The translations under genes and the position numbers were made by a program. Under the pieces are notes generated by a model. That model ran no database searches, was not told the DNA's origin, and saw nothing but the letters and a program-made list of their open reading frames with translations. From Sulfopaludibacter sp035606355 (GTDB lineage: Bacteria > Acidobacteriota > Terriglobia > Bryobacterales > Bryobacteraceae): 64,000 nucleotides of DNA. This document shows, piece by piece, positions 24,327 through 32,719 of the stretch (within the stretch, counting starts at the first letter, position 1; each line of letters starts with the position of its first letter). The stretch spans positions 33,791 through 97,790 of the forward strand of contig DATNFO010000003.1 of NCBI GenBank assembly GCA_035606355.1, given 5' to 3'.

Positions 24327-25634
24327 TCAGACCTCCAGCGTCCACGGGGCCCGGTATTTGGCTTTCAGGAATGGCTTGATCTCGTGCTGCTTCACCGTCC
24401 ACGCCGGTTCGTCCCAATCGAGCGTTACCGCGTGCCGCAGCGCGAGGTTCGCCAGGAGGCACGTGGTGGTGGAGCGCACGCACGTCTCTATGTCCGACGC
24501 GGGTTTCTCGCGAGAGCGCAGACACTCCTGGAAGTTGCGCCAGTGCGGCACGTTCATGTCCGCCAGCGCTTTGTCCTTCGTGGTGATTTCCGGCGCGGCG
24601 CCCTTCTTGTTGGGGAAAACAAAAACGCCGTCGCGATTCACGAGCATGGTGGCTTCGCTGCCGTGGAACGCTGTGCCGTAAGTGTTCTGGTACATCGGGA
24701 AGTTGTTGGCGGTCCGGCTCTCATAACTGGCGACGAATTTCGCGTAACGAAAGGTGGCCAGCATGGTGTCGGGCGTTTCCGTGTTGTCGTCGACGTAGAA
24801 TTTGCCGCCTTGGGCGCTGACGGAGAGCGGCATGGCTTCATCGAAGGCGAACTGCGTGATGTCCAACAGATGGACTCCCCAATCGGTCATGGCTCCGCCC
24901 GCGTAATCCCAGAAGTAGCGGAAGGCCGACCATTCTGTATCGCGGACACCCCAGCGATTGGGGTTAAAGGGCCGCTTGGGCGCGGGACCGAGCCACAGGT
25001 CCCAATCGAGCCCGGCAGGCGGAGCGGAGTCGGGCGGCTTGCCCCAGCCTTCCCGCTTGGCGAGGCCGGCCTGAAACGTGGGACAGAAGGTGATCTCACC
25101 GAGCGCGCCGCTCTTGACCAGGTCGCGGGCCTTTCGGAAGTAGCCGCCGGATCGCTGCATGGTGCCCGCCTGCATGACGCGCTTGTATTTGCGCGCGGCC
25201 TCCACCATTTTCCGGCCTTCTTCCACGTAGACGCAGGCAGGCTTCTCGACCCAAACGTCCTTACCGGCCTTGCACGCTTCAATGGCGATGTAGGCGTGCC
25301 AGTGATCCGGCGTGGCGATGGAAACGGCGTCGATACTCTTGTCGGCGAGGATGTCGCGAAAATCGTGGACAGCCTTCACCCCATCGAAGCCGAGTTTCTT
25401 CGCCTGCGCCTCGGCCTTTTCGAGCGCCGGCTGGTAGACATCGCAGACGGCGGCGATCTCGAAACCGGGCACCTGCGCGCAATAGCCTATGTTGGCTGAA
25501 CCCATGCGGCCGGTGCCGACGAACGCGACCCGGATGCGATCGTTCGCGCCCTTCACGCTGCCGGTGAAGAGCGATGTGGTGAGCGCCGCGGCGCCAGCCT
25601 GCAGGAACTCGCGGCGATTGCTGTCCTGTGCCAT
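24327..25634 (-). CDS. Tat-exported Gfo/Idh/MocA oxidoreductase
   Basis: 435 residues. Twin-arginine signal at the N-terminus (NRREFLQAGAAALTTS), a Rossmann domain with VAFVGTGRMGSAN, the EKPACVYVEEG lysine motif near residue 127, and a C-terminal alpha/beta domain ending near SRTANNFP and WDEPAWTVK. Family members oxidise or isomerise sugars and inositols with NAD(P); Tat-exported versions are frequent in Acidobacteriota and Planctomycetes and are presumed to carry their cofactor across. Start at ATG 25632-25634. Followed after 2 bp by the YjbR gene. Confidence 0.9.
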   Translation of the reverse strand: MAQDSNRREFLQAGAAALTTSLFTGSVKGANDRIRVAFVGTGRMGSANIGYCAQVPGFEIAAVCDVYQPALEKAEAQAKKLGFDGVKAVHDFRDILADKSIDAVSIATPDHWHAYIAIEACKAGKDVWVEKPACVYVEEGRKMVEAARKYKRVMQAGTMQRSGGYFRKARDLVKSGALGEITFCPTFQAGLAKREGWGKPPDSAPPAGLDWDLWLGPAPKRPFNPNRWGVRDTEWSAFRYFWDYAGGAMTDWGVHLLDITQFAFDEAMPLSVSAQGGKFYVDDNTETPDTMLATFRYAKFVASYESRTANNFPMYQNTYGTAFHGSEATMLVNRDGVFVFPNKKGAAPEITTKDKALADMNVPHWRNFQECLRSREKPASDIETCVRSTTTCLLANLALRHAVTLDWDEPAWTVKQHEIKPFLKAKYRAPWTLEV

Positions 25635-25659
25635 TTCCCCTGTTTTATCAGGTTTCCCG

Positions 25660-25700
25660 GTGGCGACAGCAGACGTGGCGACAGGAATCTTTCCTGTCGC
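25660..25700. repeat. GACAGGAAT hairpin repeat, copy 1
   Basis: Contains a perfect 10-bp-arm hairpin GCGACAGGAA-TCT-TTCCTGTCGC at 25678-25700 and a 20-bp arm containing GCAGACGTGGCGAC. A diverged copy stands at 32625-32675 (GCCACGTGCCGACAGGAATC then TTCCAGTCG). Both lie between genes. Confidence 0.65.
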
Positions 25701-25714
25701 ACTTCGCCCCCGGA

Positions 25715-27319
25715 TTAGACCAATTCGGATTCGCGCACTCCGCGGCGGTGCTTCGGCAGTTCCAACGGCACGGAGCACTCGCGCTCGATCTGCTCGCGGA
25801 AGACCGGACCCGAGTTGTACGCGCAGAAAGGATAAATCCGGCCATTTGGCGCGGCATAATGAATGACGCACCGCTTCACCCGCTCCACGTCATAGTTGTA
25901 GGAATCCATGAAGTGCATGCCGGCCAGCATCAGCGTCCGATACGTGAAGCCCTTCTTCTCGCTTTCCCCGCGGCCGAGTTTCTTATCCGTCATGCCCTGC
26001 AGCGTCTGCAGAAACTTGTTGAAGGTGAGCCCTTCGGGCGCTTTTTCGGCATGGAAGAACTTGCGCAGATTGTTCCACGCTTCCAGCTTCGTGAAAAACT
26101 GGGTGCGGCGCGCACCGGCTTTCCGCGCCAGCAGATCCATCTCCTGCAGCATGGGGCCGACGTCGACGAAGCGCGTCACCGGCACGGATTTACGGTTCTG
26201 GTCGACGAACAGATACGTGCCTAGCGAGCAGTGCGGATGGCAGCTCAGCGTGGTGGTCTCTTCGCCGCGCAACGCGCTCAGCAGCTTGGAGAACGGCGTC
26301 ACGCAGGAGAGCGGGAACCAATCTTCATACGGATCGCAGATGCCGGTCTGCTGGTGGATGGCATGGGCGAGATCCGCCAGCGTGAAGCGCTTGGCCATGA
26401 GCTCGTGTTTAGCGATTCGGCCGGTGAATGCGACCGGCTGGAAGCTGATGCCGCTGCTGCACTCGATGTATTCGAGCGCGAGCCGCACAATGTCGCCGAG
26501 CTGATGGTCGTTGACTCCCTTGACGATCGTAGGGACATAAACAATCTTCAGGCCGGCGCGCTTCACGTTTTCGATGCACTTCAGCTTCTTTTCCCACAGC
26601 GATTCGCCGCGCGTGCGGCGGTAGACGTCATCGCAGACTCCATCGAACTGCAGGTACAGCGTGTGAAGACCAGCTTCCTTGCACTGCTCGGCGAACTCGA
26701 GATCGGTGAACTTGATGCCGTTCGTCGCCACCTGCGTGTGGGAGAAGCCCATGTCGTGAGCCATGCGGAGCACGTCGAGAAATCGCGGATAAATCGTGGG
26801 TTCGCCGCCCGAAAACTGCACGATGCGGCCCGCGACCGGCTTCTGCGACCGCAGCGCGTGCAGCATGCCGCGCACCGTTTCGAAATCGGGCTCGTAGACG
26901 TAACCGGCGGCGTTGGCGTTGGCAAAACAAACGGGGCAGGTGAGATTGCAGCGATTGGTGAGATCGACGTTCGCAAGCCCCGTGTGGCTGGTGTGCATGT
27001 TGCAGAGGCCACAATCCGTGGGGCAGATTGCGGCGTCGCCGACGATGGGATTCGCCAGGCCGCGGTTATCGCCGAACGTCCACTGCTCCATCTTGAGGTA
27101 GAGCTTGGCATCGGAGTAAACGACGTCGCGGAATTCGCCGTGCTCTTGACAACGTTTCTCCATGATGACTTTGCCGCCCTCCTCGAAGATGCGCGCGGCG
27201 ATCAACTGAGTGCATTCCGGGCACAGCGACTGCGTGGTTTTCGGCAAACCCGTGGGGAGAGGCGCGATAGGCGCGCCGGTATAGGTAGTTTCGGGCTGTA
27301 ATACCTGAAAATCTGCCAT
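25715..27319 (-). CDS. Radical SAM protein of the Tes (tetraether lipid synthase)/MJ0619 type
   Basis: 534 residues with the Tes layout. N-terminal rubredoxin-like cysteines C33 and C36 (LCPECT) and C57 followed by HG; a Cys cluster C99, C103, C106 (CPTDCGLCNMH); the radical SAM CxxxCxxC at 124-131 (TNRCNLTCPVCFA); GGEP at about 172; and a C-terminal region with CHPHCSLGTYLFVD. Known Tes enzymes couple lipid tails into membrane-spanning tetraethers, and bacterial relatives are proposed to make membrane-spanning diabolic acids in acidobacteria and Thermotogales. The lipid role here is inference from architecture; other family members methylate pterins (MJ0619 was first so described). ATG at 27317-27319; the upstream extension lacks support. 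Confidence 0.75.
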   Translation of the reverse strand: MADFQVLQPETTYTGAPIAPLPTGLPKTTQSLCPECTQLIAARIFEEGGKVIMEKRCQEHGEFRDVVYSDAKLYLKMEQWTFGDNRGLANPIVGDAAICPTDCGLCNMHTSHTGLANVDLTNRCNLTCPVCFANANAAGYVYEPDFETVRGMLHALRSQKPVAGRIVQFSGGEPTIYPRFLDVLRMAHDMGFSHTQVATNGIKFTDLEFAEQCKEAGLHTLYLQFDGVCDDVYRRTRGESLWEKKLKCIENVKRAGLKIVYVPTIVKGVNDHQLGDIVRLALEYIECSSGISFQPVAFTGRIAKHELMAKRFTLADLAHAIHQQTGICDPYEDWFPLSCVTPFSKLLSALRGEETTTLSCHPHCSLGTYLFVDQNRKSVPVTRFVDVGPMLQEMDLLARKAGARRTQFFTKLEAWNNLRKFFHAEKAPEGLTFNKFLQTLQGMTDKKLGRGESEKKGFTYRTLMLAGMHFMDSYNYDVERVKRCVIHYAAPNGRIYPFCAYNSGPVFREQIERECSVPLELPKHRRGVRESELV

Positions 27320-27424
27320 GATGCGCCAATTGTAAAGCCAGTGTCGACGAAGTCTCCATTCCCCGGGAGCGAACTGCGAATTACGGCGGCTCAACCGCGT
27401 CAAACGACGCCTGAACGGATCGGC

Positions 27425-28237
27425 ATGGCGGACAGGGCCATTGTCGCGATATTCTGCACTTTGACGCAGACACTCGATTTGGCGCGCGCGGCCGGCGCAT
27501 TCGGCGCGGCCTTCCTGGCCGGAGCGGTGAATTCCGTGGCCGGCGGAGGCACGCTCATTTCCTTCCCGGTCCTGATCTGGCTGGGGCTGGATTCGGTGAC
27601 GGCGAACGCCACCAGTACGGTCGCGATCTGGCCGGGAACGGTGGGCAGCGCCTGGGGGTATCGCCGCGAGATGCAGCGCGTCGAGCGGCGGTTCTTCGCG
27701 ATGATGGCGCCGAGCCTCGCCGGCGGTCTACTCGGAGCGTTGCTGTTGCGCTGGACCCCGTCGAGTCTCTTCGACCGGCTGGTCCCCTACCTGATCCTCT
27801 TTGCGACCGTGCTGTTCATGGCGCAGGAACCGGTGCAGCGCGCGTTGAAAACCGGCGATGCCGAGACCCGGCGGTCCGCAAAATGGTTCGCCGGAGGCAT
27901 GCTGTTTCAGTTCGCGGTCGGGCTGTACGGCGGCTACTTCGGAGCGGGAATCGGAATCCTGATGCTGGCGGCGCTGAGCATTCTGGGGCTCAAAGATATC
28001 CACGAGATGAATAGCCTGAAGGTGGTGCTGGGCGGCAGCATCAACGGGATCGCAGCGGCATACTTCATCTTCGCGAAGATGGTGTACTGGCCCTACGTGC
28101 TGATCATGGCGGTGGCCGCAATCACCGGCGGCTACCTGGGCGCGGGTACGGCGAGGCGATTGGGTCGTAAAACGGTACGAAGGGTAGTGATCGGGATCGG
28201 GCTGGCGATGGCGGTGTCGTTGTTCGTGCGCGGGTAG
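27425..28237 (+). CDS. Sulfite exporter TauE/SafE family permease
   Basis: 270 residues with about eight membrane segments in two related halves: LAGAVNSVAGGGTLISFPVL in the first and GLYGGYFGAGIGILMLAAL in the second, each containing the glycine-rich turn typical of TauE/SafE. Export of sulfonates or sulfite, or a related organic anion, is the family function; the substrate is unknown. A GTG at 27341 would add 28 residues; the ATG at 27425 is preferred. It is divergent from the radical SAM gene. Confidence 0.85.
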   Translation: MADRAIVAIFCTLTQTLDLARAAGAFGAAFLAGAVNSVAGGGTLISFPVLIWLGLDSVTANATSTVAIWPGTVGSAWGYRREMQRVERRFFAMMAPSLAGGLLGALLLRWTPSSLFDRLVPYLILFATVLFMAQEPVQRALKTGDAETRRSAKWFAGGMLFQFAVGLYGGYFGAGIGILMLAALSILGLKDIHEMNSLKVVLGGSINGIAAAYFIFAKMVYWPYVLIMAVAAITGGYLGAGTARRLGRKTVRRVVIGIGLAMAVSLFVRG

Positions 28238-28255
28238 TGCGGGGCCTGCGGCATC

Positions 28256-28373
28256 GCAGCTTCACCACAGAGACACAGAGATTTCACAGAGAACACAGAG
28301 AACACCTAAAGGAACGCAGCTTTCGTTTTCTCTGTGACCTCTCTGCGTCCTCTGCGTCTCAGTGGTGAAGCTG
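28256..28373. repeat. CACAGAG-type interspersed palindromic repeat, copy 2
   Basis: A full hairpin element: GCAGCTTCACCACAGAGACA at the left, CTCTGCGTCTCAGTGGTGAA at the right, with an inner CACAGAGAACAC block and CTTTCGTTTTCTCTGTGACC. The arms form a long imperfect stem. Between tauE and the ParA-like gene. Confidence 0.85.
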
Positions 28374-28403
28374 CGATTCCTCTACTTACGCAAAAAGCAG
28401 TGG

Positions 28404-28481
28404 GACACAGAGAACACCTAAGGAACGCAGTTTTCGTTTTCTCTGTGACCTCTCTGCGTCCTCTGCGCCTCGGTGGTGAAT
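28404..28481. repeat. CACAGAG-type interspersed repeat, copy 3 (partial)
   Basis: Repeats the right half of copy 2 almost base for base (GAACACCTAAGGAACGCAG through CTCTGCGCCTCGGTGGTGAA). The left arm is missing. Tandem to copy 2, 30 bp apart. Confidence 0.8.
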
Positions 28482-28499
28482 TGACAATGCCGCTCGCCC

Positions 28500-29234
28500 C
28501 TACTGCAGCACGCCGGCAACCTCTTCCAGCGCTGCGAAGCATTCACGAAGCCAGGTCCGGCAGTACCGGCGTTCCGTGTAGCCTGCATTCCCTTCCGCGA
28601 ATGCGGAGAAGGACACGCTGGAGCGGTCCACCGATTGATACACGCTGCCATCGAGCGCGGGGAACGCCACTTCCCGGGCTCCCGCGGCTAACAATTCCTT
28701 ACGGACCTTCGACTGATCGTAGACATCGAACTTCCCCGCCACTCCGTAGTTCTTCACGATGATGTAATTGACGTCCCGGCCGAGTGCGGCGAAGCACTCT
28801 TTCAAATGCCCGACGCTATCCACCGCTCCGCCGAGCACGTAGATCACGGTGATTCCGAGGCGCGCGGCTTCGGCTTCTTCCAGCGCGCCGCCGCGGTACA
28901 ACCAGTTCTTCACTTCCTCGCCCGAGCGCGCGCCCAAATCGACGAGCGCGAGGCGCTTGCCGCCGGACTCCATCACATAGTCCAGCACCGGTGCGATGTT
29001 GGCGGCGTTCGCCACGTCCACCGCGGCCGTCTCGCTCGGATGGAAGCGCAACAATTGGCCGGTGGCGCCTTCAGCATCGAACGCGCGGAAGGATGCGTTG
29101 CGCGAGTTCAGAAAATCGGCGACCACACGGGCCACCGTGGTCTTGCCCACGCCGCCCTTTTCGCCGTGCGTCAGAATCAGACGCGGCTTCTCCACGTGCG
29201 TTTTCTTTTCGGTAGTAGCTGTAGCAGTGCTCAT
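28500..29234 (-). CDS. ParA/MinD-like P-loop ATPase
   Basis: 244 residues. Deviant Walker A GEKGGVGKTTVARVVADFL near residue 23, Walker A' region RAFDAEGATGQL, and a Walker B-like LALVDLGARSGEE. It matches TraL/CobQ-type nucleotide-binding proteins that sit apart from a ParB partner. No parB, parS, min or conjugation gene is adjacent, so it is not a partition system on present evidence. ATG at 29232-29234, with GAGGAG 11 bases upstream. 215 bp of sequence without a recognisable feature separate it from the methyltransferase. Confidence 0.8.
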   Translation of the reverse strand: MSTATATTEKKTHVEKPRLILTHGEKGGVGKTTVARVVADFLNSRNASFRAFDAEGATGQLLRFHPSETAAVDVANAANIAPVLDYVMESGGKRLALVDLGARSGEEVKNWLYRGGALEEAEAARLGITVIYVLGGAVDSVGHLKECFAALGRDVNYIIVKNYGVAGKFDVYDQSKVRKELLAAGAREVAFPALDGSVYQSVDRSSVSFSAFAEGNAGYTERRYCRTWLRECFAALEEVAGVLQ

Positions 29235-29448
29235 ATGAATTAAAGCTCCTCGATTCGTGAAAAAGGATGAACATTGGCCGGACGCGCGGCGCCATTGCCG
29301 TTCACCGGCTCCAGACAAATGCGCAGCCACCGCATCGCCGAAATGCGAGATTCCAACATCTCCAGCATCTCGACGGTGCTCAACTCTTCGACACGCTGAG
29401 TCCCGTTGGCTTGCAAAGGAATTCTCGAAAAAAGGTGAACCTGTAGAC

Positions 29449-30147
29449 CTAGACTTTGACGATAACTTCTCTCAGTTGCTCGCGCGTCAGAAAGAATTTA
29501 ACGCTCTCAAATCGCACGAACAGCTTTTCCAGGCTCCGATTGTTGAACAACTGCGCGGGCCGGTGCATCCCGGACTGCGCCACCTGCAGCAGATTCACAT
29601 CCTGGATTCTGAAAGTGTAATACGGAACCGCATCCAGTTTATCGTCCGAATGGAAAAAGCTGAGCATGTAGCTCTTGGGCCGCACGATTTTTTGCAGCCG
29701 CTCGACAACGGCGCTCAGTAGCGCGGGCGCCAGGTACTCCAGCACGTCCCAAATCAGCACGCCGTCGAAATGGCCTTCGGGATAATCCAAAGCCTGCCGC
29801 AGGAAATATTCGATGCGGCCGGAGTTCTGCTGGTCCACCGTATCTTCCACCCCGAAGGTCTCGTTGAGGATGCGCAGGAAGTCTTCCGAGTAGAGACGAT
29901 GCCCCAAATTGGTAATGAAGCTGACGTTCTGTTGCGTAGCGCCGCCGAGATCCAGAATCGTGAGACCGGATTGATCGCGGATATAGCTGAAAAACTCTTC
30001 CAGGCCGCGACTCGGCCGTGTCGTGATGGTCTCCGCCCCGCCGCCGCGCATCGAAGCCGGCCGGCCGGCAGCCGGGGGCGCCGCGCCGCCGGGCGATTGT
30101 CCACCGCCCGACCCGCGGAACATACTCTTCAGTTTGTCAGGAAGCAA
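29449..30147 (-). CDS. Class I SAM-dependent methyltransferase-like protein
   Basis: 232 residues. N-terminal Gly/Ala/Pro-rich linker, then a Rossmann-type core with motif I LTILDLGGATQQN and a motif IV-like DGVLIWDVLEYLA. Post-motif residues LSFFHSDD and the C-terminal half fit small-molecule or glycolipid methyltransferases, but the acceptor is unknown. The frame opens with TTG at 30145-30147; an ATG eight codons later (30121-30123) is the alternative. It lies 17 bp after the bactofilin stop, so likely in the same transcript. Confidence 0.75.
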   Translation of the reverse strand: MLPDKLKSMFRGSGGGQSPGGAAPPAAGRPASMRGGGAETITTRPSRGLEEFFSYIRDQSGLTILDLGGATQQNVSFITNLGHRLYSEDFLRILNETFGVEDTVDQQNSGRIEYFLRQALDYPEGHFDGVLIWDVLEYLAPALLSAVVERLQKIVRPKSYMLSFFHSDDKLDAVPYYTFRIQDVNLLQVAQSGMHRPAQLFNNRSLEKLFVRFESVKFFLTREQLREVIVKV

Positions 30148-30164
30148 CTTCCGGTCCCCTGACC

Positions 30165-30716
30165 CTAGCGCTTGTCACTGGCGCCCGCAGGGACGGCCTG
30201 CGATGCACCCGCATTCGACTGTTGTTGCCCCTTGGGCGCAGGCCTCGGTTCCGGCTTCACGATATCGATACTGCCCTTGAAGTAGGCGCCGTCCTCAATG
30301 ATGATGCGCGCCGTCCGGATATCGCCGACCAGTTTGGCGTCCTTGCGGATCTCGATCTTATCCGTGGCCTCGACATTGCCCTTAATCGTGCCGAGCGCGA
30401 CTACTTCCCGCGCTTTCACGGAAGCTTGCACGGTGCCGTTCGGCCCTATGGTGAGCTTATGCTCCAGGGCTTCGACCGTGCCTTCGAGGTCTCCGTCCAC
30501 GAAGAGATCCTCTTTGCTGAAAATCTGGCCGACGATCTTGACGGCCTTCCCAATGGTCGCCGAGGAGCCACCACCTCCGCGCGCTTCGGGGGGATCGAAT
30601 CTTCCGGCAGGCATGCTGGACATCGTTGTCTCCTTTCGAGGTTCTGCAGTAGGCGTCACAGGGGCCGGGGCCGGCGGATTGTAACCCTTCGGCGATTCAT
30701 CGCGCTTATTCCACAT
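30165..30716 (-). CDS. Bactofilin (polymer-forming cytoskeletal protein)
   Basis: 183 residues: proline-rich disordered N-terminus (about 1-55), a central bactofilin beta-helix (about 57-150; IVGQIFSKEDLFVDGDLEGT, LTIGPNGTVQASV and VALGTIKGNVEATDKIEI), and a Pro/Gln/Ala tail. Bactofilins polymerise without nucleotide and act as scaffolds for cell shape or polar machinery. ATG at 30714-30716 with AGGAGG eight bases upstream. The short downstream methyltransferase may be co-expressed. Confidence 0.93.
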   Translation of the reverse strand: MWNKRDESPKGYNPPAPAPVTPTAEPRKETTMSSMPAGRFDPPEARGGGGSSATIGKAVKIVGQIFSKEDLFVDGDLEGTVEALEHKLTIGPNGTVQASVKAREVVALGTIKGNVEATDKIEIRKDAKLVGDIRTARIIIEDGAYFKGSIDIVKPEPRPAPKGQQQSNAGASQAVPAGASDKR

Positions 30717-30809
30717 GAGAAACGCCCTCCTGTACAGGTATAAATACGATACGAACCATGATACTGCTCCTAGTCTAAGGGCGCACCTATAAAAAAGGCA
30801 ACGCCAATT

Positions 30810-32117
30810 CTATTTGCGCCGGCTCCCTTTGGCGCGTGTCTTCAACCGGATGGGGGAACCCTGGAAGCCGAACTGCTTCCGGATCTGGTTAATCAGGTAC
30901 CGCTCGTGGGAAAAATGCAGCGCCGGGCCTTTGTCCGTAAAAACGATAAATTCCGGCGGCCGTATGGAGGCCTGCGTAATGTAATAAATCTTTCGCTCCT
31001 CGAAATGCAGGTGTTCCACGAACCGGTTCAGTTCGCCCGTGGTGATGCGGCGCGACGCCGATTCATAAACATCCTTGATCAGGGGGAACAGTTTCTCGAC
31101 GCCGGCGCCAGTTTTAGCCGAAATAAACATAATCGGCGCATATTCAAGGAACTTGAACTTGTAGCGGATCTGCTCCTCGAACTCGTTGCGCTTCTGGCCC
31201 TTATGGCCTTCGATTTCATCCCACTTATTGACGACGATAATGACCGCGCGGCCGCCCTCGTGCGCGTACCCCGCAATGGTGGTGTCCAGGCCGACCACCC
31301 CTTCGGTGGCATCGATCATCAGTAGAACCACGTGCGACATGCGTATGTGGCGGCGCGCCATGACGACGCTCAACTTCTCCGCCATCTCGTGAGTCTTGCC
31401 TTTGCGGCGGATGCCGGCCGTATCCATAAATACGAACTCGGTGCCGTTCCGCTCCACCCGCTCATCGACCGCATCGCGGGTAGTTCCGGCGATCGGCGAC
31501 ACAATCGCCCGCTCCTGGCCGGTGATGGCATTCAGCAGCGTCGATTTGCCGACATTGGGACGGCCGATGATCGCCACCTTGATGCTCGTATGATCGGGCT
31601 CGGGCGCAGCTTCGGTGGGAAAATCGCGCGAGACGTGGTCGAGGAGGGCATCGACGCCGATGCCGTGCTCGGCGGAAACAGGGAAGACCTCGCCGATGCC
31701 GAGTTCGTAAAACTGGCTTGCGAGTTCCTCCCGCTTCCCGGTGTCCGCTTTGTTGACTGCGAGCGAGACGGGCTTCCCGAGGCGGAGGAGCATGTGCGCG
31801 AGGTCGCGGTCCGCGCCGGTAATTTCCGCGCGGCCGTCCACCAGGAAAATAATCTGGTTGGCTTCGCGCAGCGCGACCTCGGCCTGGCGCAGAATCTGGC
31901 CGGGTATATATTCCTGATCGCTGACGACGATGCCGCCGGTATCGATTACCTCGAAGCGGCGCCCCTCGTGCTCGGCAAACCCATGTATGCGGTCGCGCGT
32001 AATGCCGGGCTCGTCCCCGACAATCGAGCGGCGCTGTCCAGTGATGCGATTAAAAAGGGTGGACTTTCCTACGTTGGGCCTGCCCACAATCACAACTGTG
32101 GGAATGGCATCGGACAT
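30810..32117 (-). CDS. der: Ribosome-associated GTPase Der (EngA)
   Basis: 435 residues with two tandem GTPase domains, each with full motifs: G1 GRPNVGKSTLFNRIT and GRPNVGKSTLLNAIT, G3 DTGGI and DTAGI, G4 NKADT and NKWDE, then a KH-like C-terminal domain with LYYITQ/IYYITQASIRPPEF. Der is essential for 50S subunit assembly. ATG at 32115-32117; the long open extension to 32681 has no coding character and contains repeats. Length is normal. Confidence 0.96.
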   Translation of the reverse strand: MSDAIPTVVIVGRPNVGKSTLFNRITGQRRSIVGDEPGITRDRIHGFAEHEGRRFEVIDTGGIVVSDQEYIPGQILRQAEVALREANQIIFLVDGRAEITGADRDLAHMLLRLGKPVSLAVNKADTGKREELASQFYELGIGEVFPVSAEHGIGVDALLDHVSRDFPTEAAPEPDHTSIKVAIIGRPNVGKSTLLNAITGQERAIVSPIAGTTRDAVDERVERNGTEFVFMDTAGIRRKGKTHEMAEKLSVVMARRHIRMSHVVLLMIDATEGVVGLDTTIAGYAHEGGRAVIIVVNKWDEIEGHKGQKRNEFEEQIRYKFKFLEYAPIMFISAKTGAGVEKLFPLIKDVYESASRRITTGELNRFVEHLHFEERKIYYITQASIRPPEFIVFTDKGPALHFSHERYLINQIRKQFGFQGSPIRLKTRAKGSRRK

Positions 32118-32167
32118 GAAAAACCATGATAGCGTGCCGCACCCGCGCCTGCATGTTAGGATGCGGT

Positions 32168-32599
32168 TTGAAACACTACCCGATTTTTGTCGACCTGAAG
32201 GACCGTCCTGTTCTGGTGGTGGGAGCCGGTCGAATCGCGCTGCGAAAAACGAAGGGGCTGCTGGAAGCGGGCGCGCGTGTGACCGTGGTAGCGCCTGAGT
32301 GGGAAGCCGAGTTCGAAGCCTTACCGGTGCGCCTGGTGCAGCGGCGGTTCCGGGCAAGCGACCTTGCCGGCGCAATACTCGTCTTCGCCGCGACCGACGA
32401 CCGGCTGACCAACCACCGAATCGGCATCGCCGCGAAGGGCCGCGGGCTCTTCGCCAATATCGCGGATTCGGCGGAGGAGTGCGGCTTCCTGGTGCCGGCG
32501 CGCGTGCAGCGCGGAAACGTGCAGGTCGCGGTCTCGACCGGCGGAGAGAATCCCCGGATGTCGGCGGAACTCCGCAAGAAGCTGGAAGACATTCTGTGA
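32168..32599 (+). CDS. Precorrin-2 dehydrogenase/sirohydrochlorin ferrochelatase (CysG N-terminal type)
   Basis: 143 residues, equal to the NAD-binding and chelatase part of CysG: HYPIFVDLKDRPVLVVGAGRIALRKTKGLLEAGA, the ATDD motif near residue 80, and VAVSTGGENPRMSAELRKK. It converts precorrin-2 to siroheme or sirohydrochlorin. The methyltransferase half is absent, so it is the stand-alone form, shorter than B. subtilis YlnF/Met8. The start is TTG at 32168 with AGGA six bases upstream, giving the usual N-terminus; an ATG at 32153 is the alternative. It is divergent from der. Confidence 0.88.
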   Translation: MKHYPIFVDLKDRPVLVVGAGRIALRKTKGLLEAGARVTVVAPEWEAEFEALPVRLVQRRFRASDLAGAILVFAATDDRLTNHRIGIAAKGRGLFANIADSAEECGFLVPARVQRGNVQVAVSTGGENPRMSAELRKKLEDIL

Positions 32600-32605
32600 G
32601 TAGCG

Positions 32606-32675
32606 ACGGTCTCCAGACCGGTTGCACTAAACATTCCTGCTGCCACGTGCCGACAGGAATCCTTCCAGTCGGGTC
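32606..32675. repeat. Composite of a GACCGGT half-palindrome and a GACAGGAAT repeat
   Basis: CGGTCTCCAGACCG (32607-32620) is a short form of the family at 178 and 38279; directly after it lies GCCACGTGCCGACAGGAATC, the diverged relative of the hairpin at 25660-25700. Both occupy the 3' side of the siroheme gene, before the convergent Uma2 gene. Confidence 0.6.
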
Positions 32676-32719
32676 GCGCAACGCGCGACTTGCTGACCAT
32701 CTCCCCGCGTCGCGCGCCC

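Noticed and set aside
28500..29234. Chromosome or plasmid partition locus
   Set aside because: There is no parB or parS-like site near the ParA-like gene.
32118..32681. Long N-terminal extension of Der
   Set aside because: The open frame crosses repeats and the divergent siroheme gene and lacks coding character; Der starts at 32117.
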